A stretch of DNA of 62,986 nucleotides from Pandoraea sp. (GTDB lineage: Bacteria > Pseudomonadota > Gammaproteobacteria > Burkholderiales > Burkholderiaceae). Position 1 is the stretch's first letter. Each line of letters opens with the position of its first letter. The notes beneath the pieces are model-generated. The model saw only the letters and a program-made list of their open reading frames with translations. It searched no databases and had not been told where the DNA came from. Both the position numbers and the translations under genes were made by a program. Of the stretch, positions 53,243 through 61,880 are shown piece by piece. The stretch lies in the NCBI GenBank assembly GCA_031291335.1, contig JARLJF010000088.1, positions 1 through 62,986 on the forward strand, written 5' to 3'.

Positions 53243-53662
53243 TCAGTGCTTGTCCGCCTCGCTCACGAAACCGATTTTGGCGAGCCCCCCCGACTGCGCG
53301 GCGGCCATGACCTGCATCACGTCCTCGTAGGGCGTTTTGCGGTCGGCGCGCAGGTGCAGTTCGGGTTGTGTCTGCTCACGCGCGGCATCGGCAATCAGGG
53401 CTTTCATGCCGTCAATGTCGACGACACGATCGTTCCAGTGAATGACGCCGGTCGCGTCGATCGCCACGTCGATGGTCTGCGGCTTGACCTCGGCGGGGGC
53501 TGACGCCGCCCGAGGCAGATCGATCTTCACCGCGTGTTGCAGGGCCGGCATGGTGATGATGAAGATCACCAGCAGCACCAGCATCACATCGACCAGCGGG
53601 GTCGTGTTGATCTCGGGATTGAAATCGTCGTCAAGCTCGTCGTGCATCGTGGCGCCGGCCAT
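53243..53662 (-). CDS. exbD: ExbD/TolR family protein
   Basis: A 139-residue protein: short cytoplasmic start, one membrane helix with the conserved aspartate (NTTPLVDVMLVLLVIFIITM) and a periplasmic domain. It works with ExbB to energise TonB. Its ATG directly abuts the exbB stop, so the two are coupled. Confidence 0.95.
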   Translation of the reverse strand: MAGATMHDELDDDFNPEINTTPLVDVMLVLLVIFIITMPALQHAVKIDLPRAASAPAEVKPQTIDVAIDATGVIHWNDRVVDIDGMKALIADAAREQTQPELHLRADRKTPYEDVMQVMAAAQSGGLAKIGFVSEADKH

Positions 53663-54433
53663 TTATGCAGCCTCCGGCAGGGAGTCGCGACGATGCTCGC
53701 TCTGCGCACCGGCTTGCACAGCGTGCAACTCGCCACTGGCCTCGTCGTCTTCCGGCAGGCGCTGGCCGGCCACGATCATGTCGTGAAGGCCATAGCTGAA
53801 CTCGGAGAGCGACGCCACCGACGTCTTGTTGGCGCGCAGCAATGCATTGTATGCCAGCGAGGCGGGGATCGCCACCGCGAGGCCGAGCGCCGTCATCACC
53901 AGTGTCTCGCCAACGGGACCGGCCACTTCGCCGATGCTCGCCTGCCCCGATGCGCCGATGGTCATCAGCGCGTGATAGATGCCCCAGACCGTACCGAACA
54001 GGCCGACGAACGGCGCGCTCGACCCGACCGTGGCGAGCACGGGCATGCCGCTTTGCATGCGCACCTGGCAGCGCGAGATCCGCTCACGCAGCGCGCGCAC
54101 CAGCCAATCGGACAGCACCGGCGGCGTGCGTCCCGCATTGATGGCCTGGTGATGTTGCAGCGTCGCGCTCAGACTCGTGCGGGCCAGATCGACGAACGGA
54201 TTGCTACGGGCGTCGCCGCGCAGCGCTTTAACACCATCGCGCAACGAACCGGCTTGCCAGAAATCGCCCGTGGCCTGCGCGGCCATGCGTCGAAGGCGCC
54301 AGTTCGCAATTGCCTTGGTGACAATGACGTACCACGATGCCACCGACATCACGAAGAGCATGAGTGCTACGCCCTTGATGACGCTGTCGGACTGGGCCCA
54401 CAGTGCGTCGAATCCGAATTGGGGAGTTGCCAT
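53663..54433 (-). CDS. exbB: ExbB/TolQ/MotA-family proton channel protein
   Basis: A 256-residue inner-membrane protein with three helices (SVIKGVALMLFVMSVASWYV; VGSSAPFVGLFGTVWGIYHA; TLVMTALGLAVAIPASLAYN), the normal ExbB layout. It starts 28 bases after tonB. The C-terminus is short and acidic. Confidence 0.95.
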   Translation of the reverse strand: MATPQFGFDALWAQSDSVIKGVALMLFVMSVASWYVIVTKAIANWRLRRMAAQATGDFWQAGSLRDGVKALRGDARSNPFVDLARTSLSATLQHHQAINAGRTPPVLSDWLVRALRERISRCQVRMQSGMPVLATVGSSAPFVGLFGTVWGIYHALMTIGASGQASIGEVAGPVGETLVMTALGLAVAIPASLAYNALLRANKTSVASLSEFSYGLHDMIVAGQRLPEDDEASGELHAVQAGAQSEHRRDSLPEAA

Positions 54434-54461
54434 AAATAGCCTCGAAAAAAGGGAGTGCGGG

Positions 54462-55286
54462 TCAGGTGTCGAGCGAGAAACGCAGCGGCACGATCACATA
54501 GACGGCTTGCGGCTTGCCGTCCTCGGTATAGGATTTGAAGACTGCGTGCTGAGCCGCACGCACACCGGCGGCGTCCAGACTGGGTGAGCCCGACGACTGC
54601 CGCACGATGACTTCGCGCGGCAGGCCGTCGGCACCCACGAACACGCGCACCGTCACGACACCTTCCTCGCCCATGCGACGCGACGCATCGGGATAGACGA
54701 GCACCGGTGCGCGCAGGTACTGCACGCCGTGGGTGATGGTGCGTGGCGCAGCCGGCACGACCGACACCGGTGCTGCTGTCGAGGCAACGGACGACGGCGC
54801 CGACGACGTGCTGCTTGGCGCCGGCTCGCTCGGTGCCGGTGTTGACGTGGGAGCGGCCGTCGGCATGGGCGTAGCGGCAGGCGCAGGCGCGGGCGCCGGT
54901 TTCGGCGTGACACGCGGGGTCACGTGCGGCGTCGGCTTGAGCGGTTGCGCAGGAGACGGCGGCAAAGTGGACGAAGTGGACAAAGTGGACGAAGCCGGCG
55001 TCGGCGCTTCCTGCACCAACGTTGCATAGATTGGCGCGAGCCCCTTCACCACCGGCGGGTCGCTCGGCAGATGCATCATCAACGTGAGAGCGCCGGCGTG
55101 CGCAACGACGATGGCCCCCAGCACCAGTGCTCGCCGGCCACCCTGCCAGCGAGTGGCAGCGTCGCAGGCGCCCGGCTTGCCATGCCCCAGCGTGGCGAGC
55201 GAGCGCGCCATCTCGGGCGAGCCGGCCAGCCAGCGCGGCAGTGGCGAAACTTGCAGCGTCGGCATCGTGCCATTCGCTCCGGACAT
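54462..55286 (-). CDS. tonB: TonB energy-transducing protein
   Basis: A 274-residue protein. An unusually long cytoplasmic part (about 60 residues) precedes the membrane helix (ALVLGAIVVAHAGALTLMMH), then a Pro/Ala/Ser/Thr-rich spacer, and the C-terminal TonB domain with the YP motif (RAPVLVYPDASRRMGEEGVV) and VRQSSGSPSLDAAGVRAA. The ATG at 55286 has AAGGAG nine bases upstream and is preferred over a GTG 21 bases earlier. It is the first gene of a tonB-exbB-exbD-receptor-phosphatase series and is preceded by two copies of the TTGCA-N6-TGCAA palindrome. Confidence 0.93.
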   Translation of the reverse strand: MSGANGTMPTLQVSPLPRWLAGSPEMARSLATLGHGKPGACDAATRWQGGRRALVLGAIVVAHAGALTLMMHLPSDPPVVKGLAPIYATLVQEAPTPASSTLSTSSTLPPSPAQPLKPTPHVTPRVTPKPAPAPAPAATPMPTAAPTSTPAPSEPAPSSTSSAPSSVASTAAPVSVVPAAPRTITHGVQYLRAPVLVYPDASRRMGEEGVVTVRVFVGADGLPREVIVRQSSGSPSLDAAGVRAAQHAVFKSYTEDGKPQAVYVIVPLRFSLDT

Positions 55287-55371
55287 CAAACTCTCCTTGT
55301 GCGTCACATGTGGCGCAGGTCAATCATCAGCACCGAATCCGCCTCGCCCGCCCTGGCGATGACACTGCAAA

Positions 55372-55389
55372 TTTGCACACGAGTGCAAA
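55372..55389. promoter_or_regulatory. Operator-like palindrome upstream of tonB (proximal copy)
   Basis: TTTGCACACGAGTGCAAA contains TTGCA-N6-TGCAA (55373-55388). It overlaps a second palindrome TGCAAATTTGCA at 55366-55377. It lies about 85 bases before the tonB start. The same pattern recurs at 55541-55558 and 60608-60625. Confidence 0.7.
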
Positions 55390-55540
55390 ATCAGGCGAGA
55401 AAGACTTGATTCGGACAACGACGTGCAGTGTAGAAATTTCGCATTACGTCACCGTGACAAGGCCTGCGGCCCCTAGTGAATTTTTTGTGTCGTCTGCGTG
55501 GCGCTCACATGCGGCGAAACGCACGGTGCACGTCATCGAA

Positions 55541-55558
55541 ATTGCACACAAGTGCAAT
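55541..55558. promoter_or_regulatory. Operator-like palindrome upstream of tonB (distal copy)
   Basis: ATTGCACACAAGTGCAAT contains TTGCA-N6-TGCAA. Its centre is 169 bases from the proximal copy, close to sixteen helical turns, which would allow looping between bound dimers. It also lies 17 bases after the stop of the inositol-monophosphatase-like gene. Confidence 0.7.
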
Positions 55559-55574
55559 CGTGCTGAAATAAAAG

Positions 55575-56519
55575 TCACGCAGCGCCCTCCCCCGCATCGA
55601 CCTCGTGGCGCCACGACGCCTTAACCACCGTGTCGAGGGTGTCGAACAGTTCGGGGCCAGCGCACAAGATCGGATTACCGCGCAGCAAACCGCCATCGGC
55701 GAGAAAGTCGTTGGCACGGCCGCCCGCCTCCCTCACCAGCACAATGCCCGCGAGGCAATCCCACGCGTGGATGTGCGGCTCGTAGTAGCCGATCAGGCGT
55801 CCTGCGGCGACATAGGCCATCATCAGCGCGCCCGAGCCGATGCGCACGAACATGCCGCCGCGTGCAAGCCAGGCGTCGACGAAAGCCAGGAACGCCGTGC
55901 GATCCACGCGATGCGACACGCCCAGGCCGAGCACGCCGTGCGTCGGCGCCGTGACCTCAGCCACCCGCAATGGTGTCGTGGAACTCACATCGGGGGCATC
56001 GGTCTTGCCGTCCGGGAGAGATAACGCGGACGACGCCCCCGCCTTCGCGTTGACGACGAAAGCACCACGGCCGTGCGCGGCGTGAAACAACTCGTCGGCA
56101 TTGGGATCGTAGACCGCACCGATCACGGGTTCGCCGTCGATCATGACCGCTATCGACACACACCACGCGTGCATGCCGTGCAGAAAGCACGCCGTGCCGT
56201 CGATCGGATCGACCACCCACACCACGCGCGACGCCTCGGGCAAACGACCAGCGGCCGCGCTCTCTTCGCCGAGAAACGCGTCGTCGGGAAAATCGGCGGC
56301 GACGCGTTCGCGCACCAGTCGCTCGATCTCGCGATCGGCCACGCTCACGACGTCCTGCACCCCCTTGTATTCCACGATAAGCGTGTCACGAGCGCGAAAC
56401 ATGCCGAGCGCGCGCAGACCGGCCTCCCGGGCCACGGCTCGTGCAAGACGATAACGAGCGTCAAGGGCGGCGTCGCCCGCAGCGTCGTGACTGGGGATTT
56501 GACGATCGAGATCGGTCAT
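55575..56519 (-). CDS. Inositol monophosphatase family protein
   Basis: A 314-residue magnesium-dependent phosphatase. The metal motifs are GEESAA, the signature DPIDGTACFLHGMHAWCVS (WVVDPIDGT) and the C-terminal WDCLAGIVLVREAGG. There is no signal peptide, so it acts in the cytoplasm. The family dephosphorylates inositol-1-phosphate, histidinol phosphate, fructose bisphosphate or PAP; the substrate cannot be told. Its ATG overlaps the stop of the ABC ATPase gene by ATGA, which ties it to the importer and suggests it acts on the imported compound. Confidence 0.92.
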   Translation of the reverse strand: MTDLDRQIPSHDAAGDAALDARYRLARAVAREAGLRALGMFRARDTLIVEYKGVQDVVSVADREIERLVRERVAADFPDDAFLGEESAAAGRLPEASRVVWVVDPIDGTACFLHGMHAWCVSIAVMIDGEPVIGAVYDPNADELFHAAHGRGAFVVNAKAGASSALSLPDGKTDAPDVSSTTPLRVAEVTAPTHGVLGLGVSHRVDRTAFLAFVDAWLARGGMFVRIGSGALMMAYVAAGRLIGYYEPHIHAWDCLAGIVLVREAGGRANDFLADGGLLRGNPILCAGPELFDTLDTVVKASWRHEVDAGEGAA

Positions 56520-57649
56520 TGCGCCGCCCCGACAATGGCCGCGCCGCGCGCATGCAAACCGATGGCCACGCGCGTGCCGACGGGGAACGGGGTTTCAAAC
56601 AGATGGGACAAGACCACAAGGGCTCCTGCAGAGGATTGAACGAGGTATTGCGTGGCGCGCCCCAGATAGGTGACGCGCCGGATTTCGCCGTGCAGGCCAC
56701 GCGGCGCGTCTGCGCGACTGCCCGGCTCAGGAAGGGTTTGCAAGGTGAGGGCTTCGGGGCGGATCGCCACCCGCGCAATGGCGAGCGGCGGGCCGTCGTA
56801 GCGCAGCGTGAGCGGCAAACCGTGGAAATCACACTGCACCTGACCGACGCCGCGTTGCGTGACGGGCAAATCGACGAGATTGGCGTTGCCGATGAACTGC
56901 GCCACGAACGCGTCGGCCGGTTGCTCGACGAGCGCGCGCGGCGTGTCTTGCTGCGCAATGCGCCCGTCGTGCATGACGATGACCTGATCGGAAATCGCGA
57001 GCGCCTCTTCCTGATCGTGCGTGACGTACACGACCGTCAGGCCGAGTTGCGTCTGCAGGTCGCGAATGTCGTCACGCACACGCACGCGCAGTTGCGCGTC
57101 GAGATTCGAGAGCGGCTCGTCGAACAGCATCACCTCGGGGGCAAGCACGAGCGCCCGCGCTACGGCCACACGCTGCTGCTGACCGCCGGAGAGTTCCGCC
57201 GGCATGCGCTGCACGTGTGAGGCCAGGCCGACACGGGCCAGCGCTTCGAGCACTCGCTCGTGGATCTCGCGCTTGGCCACGCGCGTGACCACAAGGCCAT
57301 AGGCCACGTTGTCGAACACGCTCATGTGCGGAAACAGCGCATACGACTGGAACACCATGCTGACGTCGCGCTGCTGCGCGCCAAGCCGGGTGACGTCACG
57401 CCCACCGAGCGTGATACGTCCCGCGTCGGGCAACTCCAGCCCGGCAATCAGACGCAGCGTGGTTGTCTTGCCGCAGCCGCTCGGGCCGAGCAGCGTGGTC
57501 AGCGTGCCCGGGGCGACGGTAAACGACAGATCTGAAATCGCGACATGGGTGCCCCACGACTTCGTTACGCGGTCGAACACCAGCGCGCCGCGCGCGTCTG
57601 CCTCGGAAGAAGCATCGAAGGGATGAAAAGACAACTGCGAAGCGCTCAT
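56516..57649 (-). CDS. ABC transporter ATP-binding protein (FbpC/AfuC/PotA type)
   Basis: A 377-residue ATPase. Walker A is GPSGCGKTTTLRL, signature LSGGQQQRVA, Walker B VMLFDEPLSNLDA, switch histidine VYVTHDQEEA; the C-terminal 120 residues form a TOBE-type regulatory domain. The ATG at 57649 begins MSASQLSFHPFDASSEADAR and overlaps the permease stop by ATGA; the long open frame upstream lies inside the permease gene. It powers the fused permease next to it. Confidence 0.93.
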   Translation of the reverse strand: MSASQLSFHPFDASSEADARGALVFDRVTKSWGTHVAISDLSFTVAPGTLTTLLGPSGCGKTTTLRLIAGLELPDAGRITLGGRDVTRLGAQQRDVSMVFQSYALFPHMSVFDNVAYGLVVTRVAKREIHERVLEALARVGLASHVQRMPAELSGGQQQRVAVARALVLAPEVMLFDEPLSNLDAQLRVRVRDDIRDLQTQLGLTVVYVTHDQEEALAISDQVIVMHDGRIAQQDTPRALVEQPADAFVAQFIGNANLVDLPVTQRGVGQVQCDFHGLPLTLRYDGPPLAIARVAIRPEALTLQTLPEPGSRADAPRGLHGEIRRVTYLGRATQYLVQSSAGALVVLSHLFETPFPVGTRVAIGLHARGAAIVGAAQ

Positions 57650-59451
57650 GTCAGAGACTCCTTGGCCGGTAGCGCGACCGCATGGGGGTGTCGGGGCGCG
57701 GCGGTGAGTCGGCGCTCGCCGGCGCGCAACGCCCCTTCGAGCGACACGACGATGAGGAATAGCGCGACCACCAGCACGCCGGCGTACGCCAGCGCCGAGC
57801 CGTAGCTCCCGTTGGAAATCAGGCCGATGAGGTAGGTGGTGGCGAGGTCGTGATCGGCGCTGACGAGGAATACGACCGCACTCACCGCCGTGGCAGCACG
57901 CACGAACCCGTAGATGAGTGCCGCTGCGCTCGCGGGACGCAGCAGCGGCAACAGCACACGGCGCAATGTGGTCCATTGACCGGCACGCAGCGTGGCAGAC
58001 GCTTCATCGAGACTCAGATCGATCTGGGCCAGCGCGCCGACGGTGGTGCGCAGCCCCATTGGCATATTGCGGAACACGAACGACAGCACGAGAATGGCGC
58101 CGGTGCCGGTCAACATGAGCGGCGCGGCGTTGAAGGTTTGCGCGTACGCCAGACCGATCACCGTGCCGGGAATCGCGAACGCGGCGACCAGCGTGCCTTC
58201 CAGCAGGCGGCGGCCCGGGAACCGGCGACGTGCGATCAGCCAGCCGCCAAGGACCGCCGCCGCTGCCGTGAGCGGTGCGGCAATGGCCGACAGGCGCAGT
58301 GTCTCGAGCGCCGACGGCCACGCCTGACCGGTCAGTCTCAGTGACCCGCCAGCGATTTCGATACCGAACACGTCGACCAGATGGGTGGACGTCCAGTGGA
58401 AATCGACACCCCACAGCGTGACGAAACCGCCCGCGAGCAGCGTGCCGTACACGGCGACGGTCAACAGACACCAAGGCGTGACCAGCGCCGCCAGCCCCCA
58501 CGACAGACGCGTATCCAGCGGCAATGCCGTCGTCGCACCGCCCTTGCCGCCGACCGCGACGTAGCTGCGCCCGCCAAGCCAGCGGCGTTGCAAAACGAAG
58601 ACCGCAAGCGCGAGCAACAGCAACCCGATGGCCAGCGCTGCCGCGCGCCCAGGATCCTGTTCCGCGCCCACTACCGCGAAGTACAGATCGGAGGACAGCA
58701 CGCGGAAGTTGCCGCCGAGCACAAGCGGATTGCCAAAGTCGGCGAGGCTTTCGATGAAGCACAGCAGCAGCGCGTTGGCGAGGCCCGGACGCATCATTGG
58801 CAAGATCACCGTCTTGAAGATTTGCCAGCGCGTGGCGCGCAGTGTGGCCGCCGCTTCCTCCAGCACGGCCGGCAGGCGTTGCACGACGCCGAGCACGGTG
58901 AGAAACGCCACGGGTGTGAACGCCAGGCACTGTGCGAGCCACAAGCCGATCGGGCCATACAGCCAGCGGCCCGCGGGAATGTCGAAGAGGTCGGCCACGG
59001 CGCGCGTGATCGCGCCGTTGCGACCGAGCAGCAGGATGAGCGCGAGGCCGACCGCGAACGGCGGCGTGATGACTGGCAGCAGCGCGATACCTCGCAGCAG
59101 GGCACCGCCCACGCGCGAGCGGGCGAGCCCGTTGCGCGAAGCGAGCAACGCTAGCGCCGTGCCAAGCAGCGTCGACGACACGGCAGCCGCGACGCCCAGC
59201 ACAATCGTGTGCCAGCCGCTGCCGCAGATGCCGTCTCCACGCAGGCACGCGAGCCGCCACACGTCCGATTGCAACACGCTCAGCTTGGCGGTGACGCCGC
59301 CGCCGGCGCCGTGCCAAGCGCTCGCGAGTCCGCCAAGGCTGCTGTTCGCGAGTGGCCAGACAACGAACAGAAGCAACGCCGCCACGGTCGCGAAGAGCAC
59401 CGCCCGTGTGAAGCCGTCGTGCGGCATGCAGGATGCCGTCGACAGTCGCAT
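57646..59451 (-). CDS. ABC transporter permease, two fused domains (FbpB/AfuB type)
   Basis: About 601 residues with roughly twelve membrane helices, made of two BPD_transp_1 halves joined in one chain, as in FbpB and AfuB. EAA-type loops appear in both halves (EEAATLRATRWQIFKTVILP; DEASATLRAGQWTTLRRVLL). The ATG at 59451 (MRLSTASCMPHDGFTRAVLF) is chosen; one at 59493 would overlap the binding-protein gene. It starts 25 bases after the binding-protein stop. Confidence 0.9.
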   Translation of the reverse strand: MRLSTASCMPHDGFTRAVLFATVAALLLFVVWPLANSSLGGLASAWHGAGGGVTAKLSVLQSDVWRLACLRGDGICGSGWHTIVLGVAAAVSSTLLGTALALLASRNGLARSRVGGALLRGIALLPVITPPFAVGLALILLLGRNGAITRAVADLFDIPAGRWLYGPIGLWLAQCLAFTPVAFLTVLGVVQRLPAVLEEAAATLRATRWQIFKTVILPMMRPGLANALLLCFIESLADFGNPLVLGGNFRVLSSDLYFAVVGAEQDPGRAAALAIGLLLLALAVFVLQRRWLGGRSYVAVGGKGGATTALPLDTRLSWGLAALVTPWCLLTVAVYGTLLAGGFVTLWGVDFHWTSTHLVDVFGIEIAGGSLRLTGQAWPSALETLRLSAIAAPLTAAAAVLGGWLIARRRFPGRRLLEGTLVAAFAIPGTVIGLAYAQTFNAAPLMLTGTGAILVLSFVFRNMPMGLRTTVGALAQIDLSLDEASATLRAGQWTTLRRVLLPLLRPASAAALIYGFVRAATAVSAVVFLVSADHDLATTYLIGLISNGSYGSALAYAGVLVVALFLIVVSLEGALRAGERRLTAAPRHPHAVALPAKESLT

Positions 59452-59476
59452 GCTGGCTTTATCTGGCGTGCGAGGC

Positions 59477-60664
59477 TTAGCGGGCATGCGCATAAATCTC
59501 GGTATTCCAGCGCTGCAGCAAGCGTTTGCGCGTGGCCGGATCGCCATAGCGCGCGAAGTCGTAATCGATCAGCCTGATCCCCGACGGCTGTGGCGCCAGC
59601 TTCGGCACGGCGGCTTGCGCGTTGGACGGCAGTTGATAAGCGTGCGCCTGATCGGCAAGCGACTGCACATCGGCTCGCAACGCGAACTCGTAGAATTGCT
59701 TCGCGATGACGGGATGGGCGGCGCCCGCCACGAGACTCATGCCACCGATTTCGTAGCCGGTGCCCTCACACGGCGTGGTCGTCGCGATATCGAAGCCGGC
59801 CACCCGTTGCTTGACGAGGTCATGCAGAAATTCGATTGCCACGCTCGCTTCTCCGCGCGACGCGGCCTCGCCCGGTGCGACGCCCGTCGCCGTGTACTGG
59901 CTCACGTTCGCGTTAAGGCTACGCATGTACACGAAGGCCTGGTCCTCGCCCATCAGTTGCACAAGCGTGGCAAGCGCCACATAGGCCGTTCCCGACGAGT
60001 TCGGATTGGCAATCTGAATCTCGCCCTTAAGACCCGGTGCGAGCAGGTCGCGCCAGCAGCGCGGCGCTTCGACCTTGCGGCGGCGCAGCTCCGCGACGTT
60101 GTACCCGATGCCCAGCAGCCCCTGATACACACCGACGGTACGGTCGCGCCCGACTTGCGCAAAACGTTGCGCCCACGGTTGCAGTTGCGACAACGCTGGC
60201 GAGCGGTAAGCGTCGGTCAATCCCTCGAACGCCGCTTGTAGATGCGAGTCGCCGGAGCCGGCCCACCAGATGTCGAACTGGGGACGCGCACGTTGTGCGG
60301 TAAGCAGCGCCAGCGCTTCACCGGCGCTCTTGCGGATCATGGCGACGCCAATGCCCGTCTCCTTCTCGAAGCGGGTCTTCATCAACTGGCACCACTCGAG
60401 GTCGGCCGAGCACAGCAGGCTCAAACGATCTGCGGCGTGCGCGCGGGTCGGCAGCCACGCGGCGCCCAGCGTGGTGGCCACTACCGCGGCGATGAGCGGC
60501 AAGCCGCGCAAGCGCCGGGTGGATACCCACCGCTTGCTCAGCGGCGAGACGGCCGACGCCAGCCGTGCCTTCAGGCGTGCGCGACGCGAAACGCGGGTCA
60601 CACCGGTTTTGCACTCGTTTGCAATGTTGGGCGTTTTTTCGGGGAGGTCAGGTGTCGTCAACAT
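59477..60664 (-). CDS. ABC transporter substrate-binding protein, AfuA-like
   Basis: Up to 395 residues; a signal peptide lies at about residues 53-77 (LRGLPLIAAVVATTLGAAWL, cleavage near AHAA), so the true start may be a GTG nearer to it (for example VSTRRLRG, whose codon begins at about 60520) and not the ATG at 60664. The mature protein (KSAGEALALLTAQ, FDIWWAGSGDSHLQAAFEGL) is of the iron/sugar-phosphate AfuA type. A His-Asp pair in EFLHDLVKQ and a Glu 24 residues later in CEGTGYEIGG match in kind and spacing the ligand residues I recall for the sugar-phosphate receptor AfuA. It follows the LacI gene by 27 bases. Confidence 0.88.
   Translation of the reverse strand: MLTTPDLPEKTPNIANECKTGVTRVSRRARLKARLASAVSPLSKRWVSTRRLRGLPLIAAVVATTLGAAWLPTRAHAADRLSLLCSADLEWCQLMKTRFEKETGIGVAMIRKSAGEALALLTAQRARPQFDIWWAGSGDSHLQAAFEGLTDAYRSPALSQLQPWAQRFAQVGRDRTVGVYQGLLGIGYNVAELRRRKVEAPRCWRDLLAPGLKGEIQIANPNSSGTAYVALATLVQLMGEDQAFVYMRSLNANVSQYTATGVAPGEAASRGEASVAIEFLHDLVKQRVAGFDIATTTPCEGTGYEIGGMSLVAGAAHPVIAKQFYEFALRADVQSLADQAHAYQLPSNAQAAVPKLAPQPSGIRLIDYDFARYGDPATRKRLLQRWNTEIYAHAR
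60608..60625. promoter_or_regulatory. Operator-like palindrome at the start of the binding-protein gene
   Basis: TTTGCACTCGTTTGCAAT contains TTGCA-N6-TGCAA with a central CG, the usual look of a LacI-family operator. It lies inside the longest version of the binding-protein frame but upstream of its signal peptide, so it may be intergenic if translation starts further in. The pattern is the same as in front of tonB. Confidence 0.65.
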
Positions 60665-60691
60665 GGGAATTCCGAGGGGGGATCCGCCGGC

Positions 60692-61750
60692 TTAGCCGGT
60701 GGTGGCGCGGCGCACGAAGGCGACGGGAGCGATGCGCACGTCTGCCGGGCGCGAGAAATCGTTGATGCGTTGCGAGAGCATGTCGACAACGCTGTGGGCG
60801 AGCGTGTCGGTGTTCTGGGCGATCGTGGACAGGCGATAGCTGTCGAGTGCGGCGTGCTGGATGTCGTCGAAGCCGACCACGCGCAGGTCGTCCGGAATAC
60901 GGCGCCCGAAGGCGCGGCGTGCTTCGTCCATGAAACCGAGCGCGACCATGTCGGTGCCACAGAACACACCATCGGGGGCCGTTTCGGCGTTGGCCAATAG
61001 CTCACGCGCAGCCAGTTGACCGGCCTCGTACGAGGCGATCATGGTGTTGCAAAGGGTCACGCGGGACTTGCGCACACCGAGGCTGGCGAGCGCGTCGACG
61101 AATCCGCCGCAGCGCTGGCGTCCGCCGAAGTGTGTCGTGTGCGGGCCGACGAAGGCGAAGCGCGTGACGCCCGAATCGAACAGGGCGCGGGCGGCGAGCG
61201 CGCCACCACCGGCGTTGTCGCTGTTGATCACATCGGCGCCGTCGAGTTCGGGGGCGCGATTGATCATCGCCACGGGCACGCGGCGCTCGAGGTATTCGCG
61301 AGCGAGGGCTAGCGGCGGCGCGCCGGAGGTCATGATGACACCGGCAATGCGATAGCTCAGCAGCATTTGCAGCGCGTAGCCGGTCTGATCCGGATCGTCG
61401 GCATTCATCAGGATCGGCAATAGACCGCGCGTGCCCAGATGATGTGCGATGGGGGCGAGCAGTTGGGCGCGGAAGGGGCTGACCAGTGCCGAGGTGACTA
61501 CCCCGACGAAGGTGCTGCGCCCCCGGATCATGTTGCGCGCGTTGATATCGACGTGATAGTTCAGCGTCTTGGCGGCCTCGAGCACGCGCATGCGAGTCTT
61601 GGCAGACACGCTGGCGCCGGGCGTGAAGGTGCGCGAGACGGCCGAGCGCGAAACGCCAGCCATGCGCGCCACGTCTTCGGCGATCGCCCAGCTTTTTTCT
61701 TTGTCGGTCATCGAAGCGGTGTTGGCTGAAAGCGGGGCAGCCGACGGCAT
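60692..61750 (-). CDS. LacI family transcriptional regulator
   Basis: A 352-residue regulator. The N-terminal helix-turn-helix and hinge are AEDVARMAGVSRSAVSRTFT and NYHVDINARNMIRGRSTF; a periplasmic-binding-protein-like effector domain follows (FVGVVTSALVSPFRAQLLAP; AFVGPHTTHFGGRQRCGGFV). The ATG at 61750 has GGGGAGG directly in front with almost no spacing; the ATG at 61711 (MTDKEKSW) is possible. It is upstream of the importer genes and parallel to them. LacI proteins usually sense the sugar or sugar phosphate of the pathway they control. Confidence 0.93.
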   Translation of the reverse strand: MPSAAPLSANTASMTDKEKSWAIAEDVARMAGVSRSAVSRTFTPGASVSAKTRMRVLEAAKTLNYHVDINARNMIRGRSTFVGVVTSALVSPFRAQLLAPIAHHLGTRGLLPILMNADDPDQTGYALQMLLSYRIAGVIMTSGAPPLALAREYLERRVPVAMINRAPELDGADVINSDNAGGGALAARALFDSGVTRFAFVGPHTTHFGGRQRCGGFVDALASLGVRKSRVTLCNTMIASYEAGQLAARELLANAETAPDGVFCGTDMVALGFMDEARRAFGRRIPDDLRVVGFDDIQHAALDSYRLSTIAQNTDTLAHSVVDMLSQRINDFSRPADVRIAPVAFVRRATTG

Positions 61751-61880
61751 CCTCCCCGTCGGCGCAATGACCCCGGAGCTTACGGTCCGCTTATGTCGGA
61801 TATGTGACAGCGCATCAGGTCAACCAAGTGTTGATGCACATGGGAGGGGAGCTTGGCGTCGCCGCGCCTTTATTCGCAGG

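Noticed and set aside
57650..57976. N-terminal extension of 109 residues on the ABC ATPase
   Set aside because: It lies inside the permease gene in another frame and has no ATPase homology; the ATG at 57649 with ATGA overlap is the natural start.
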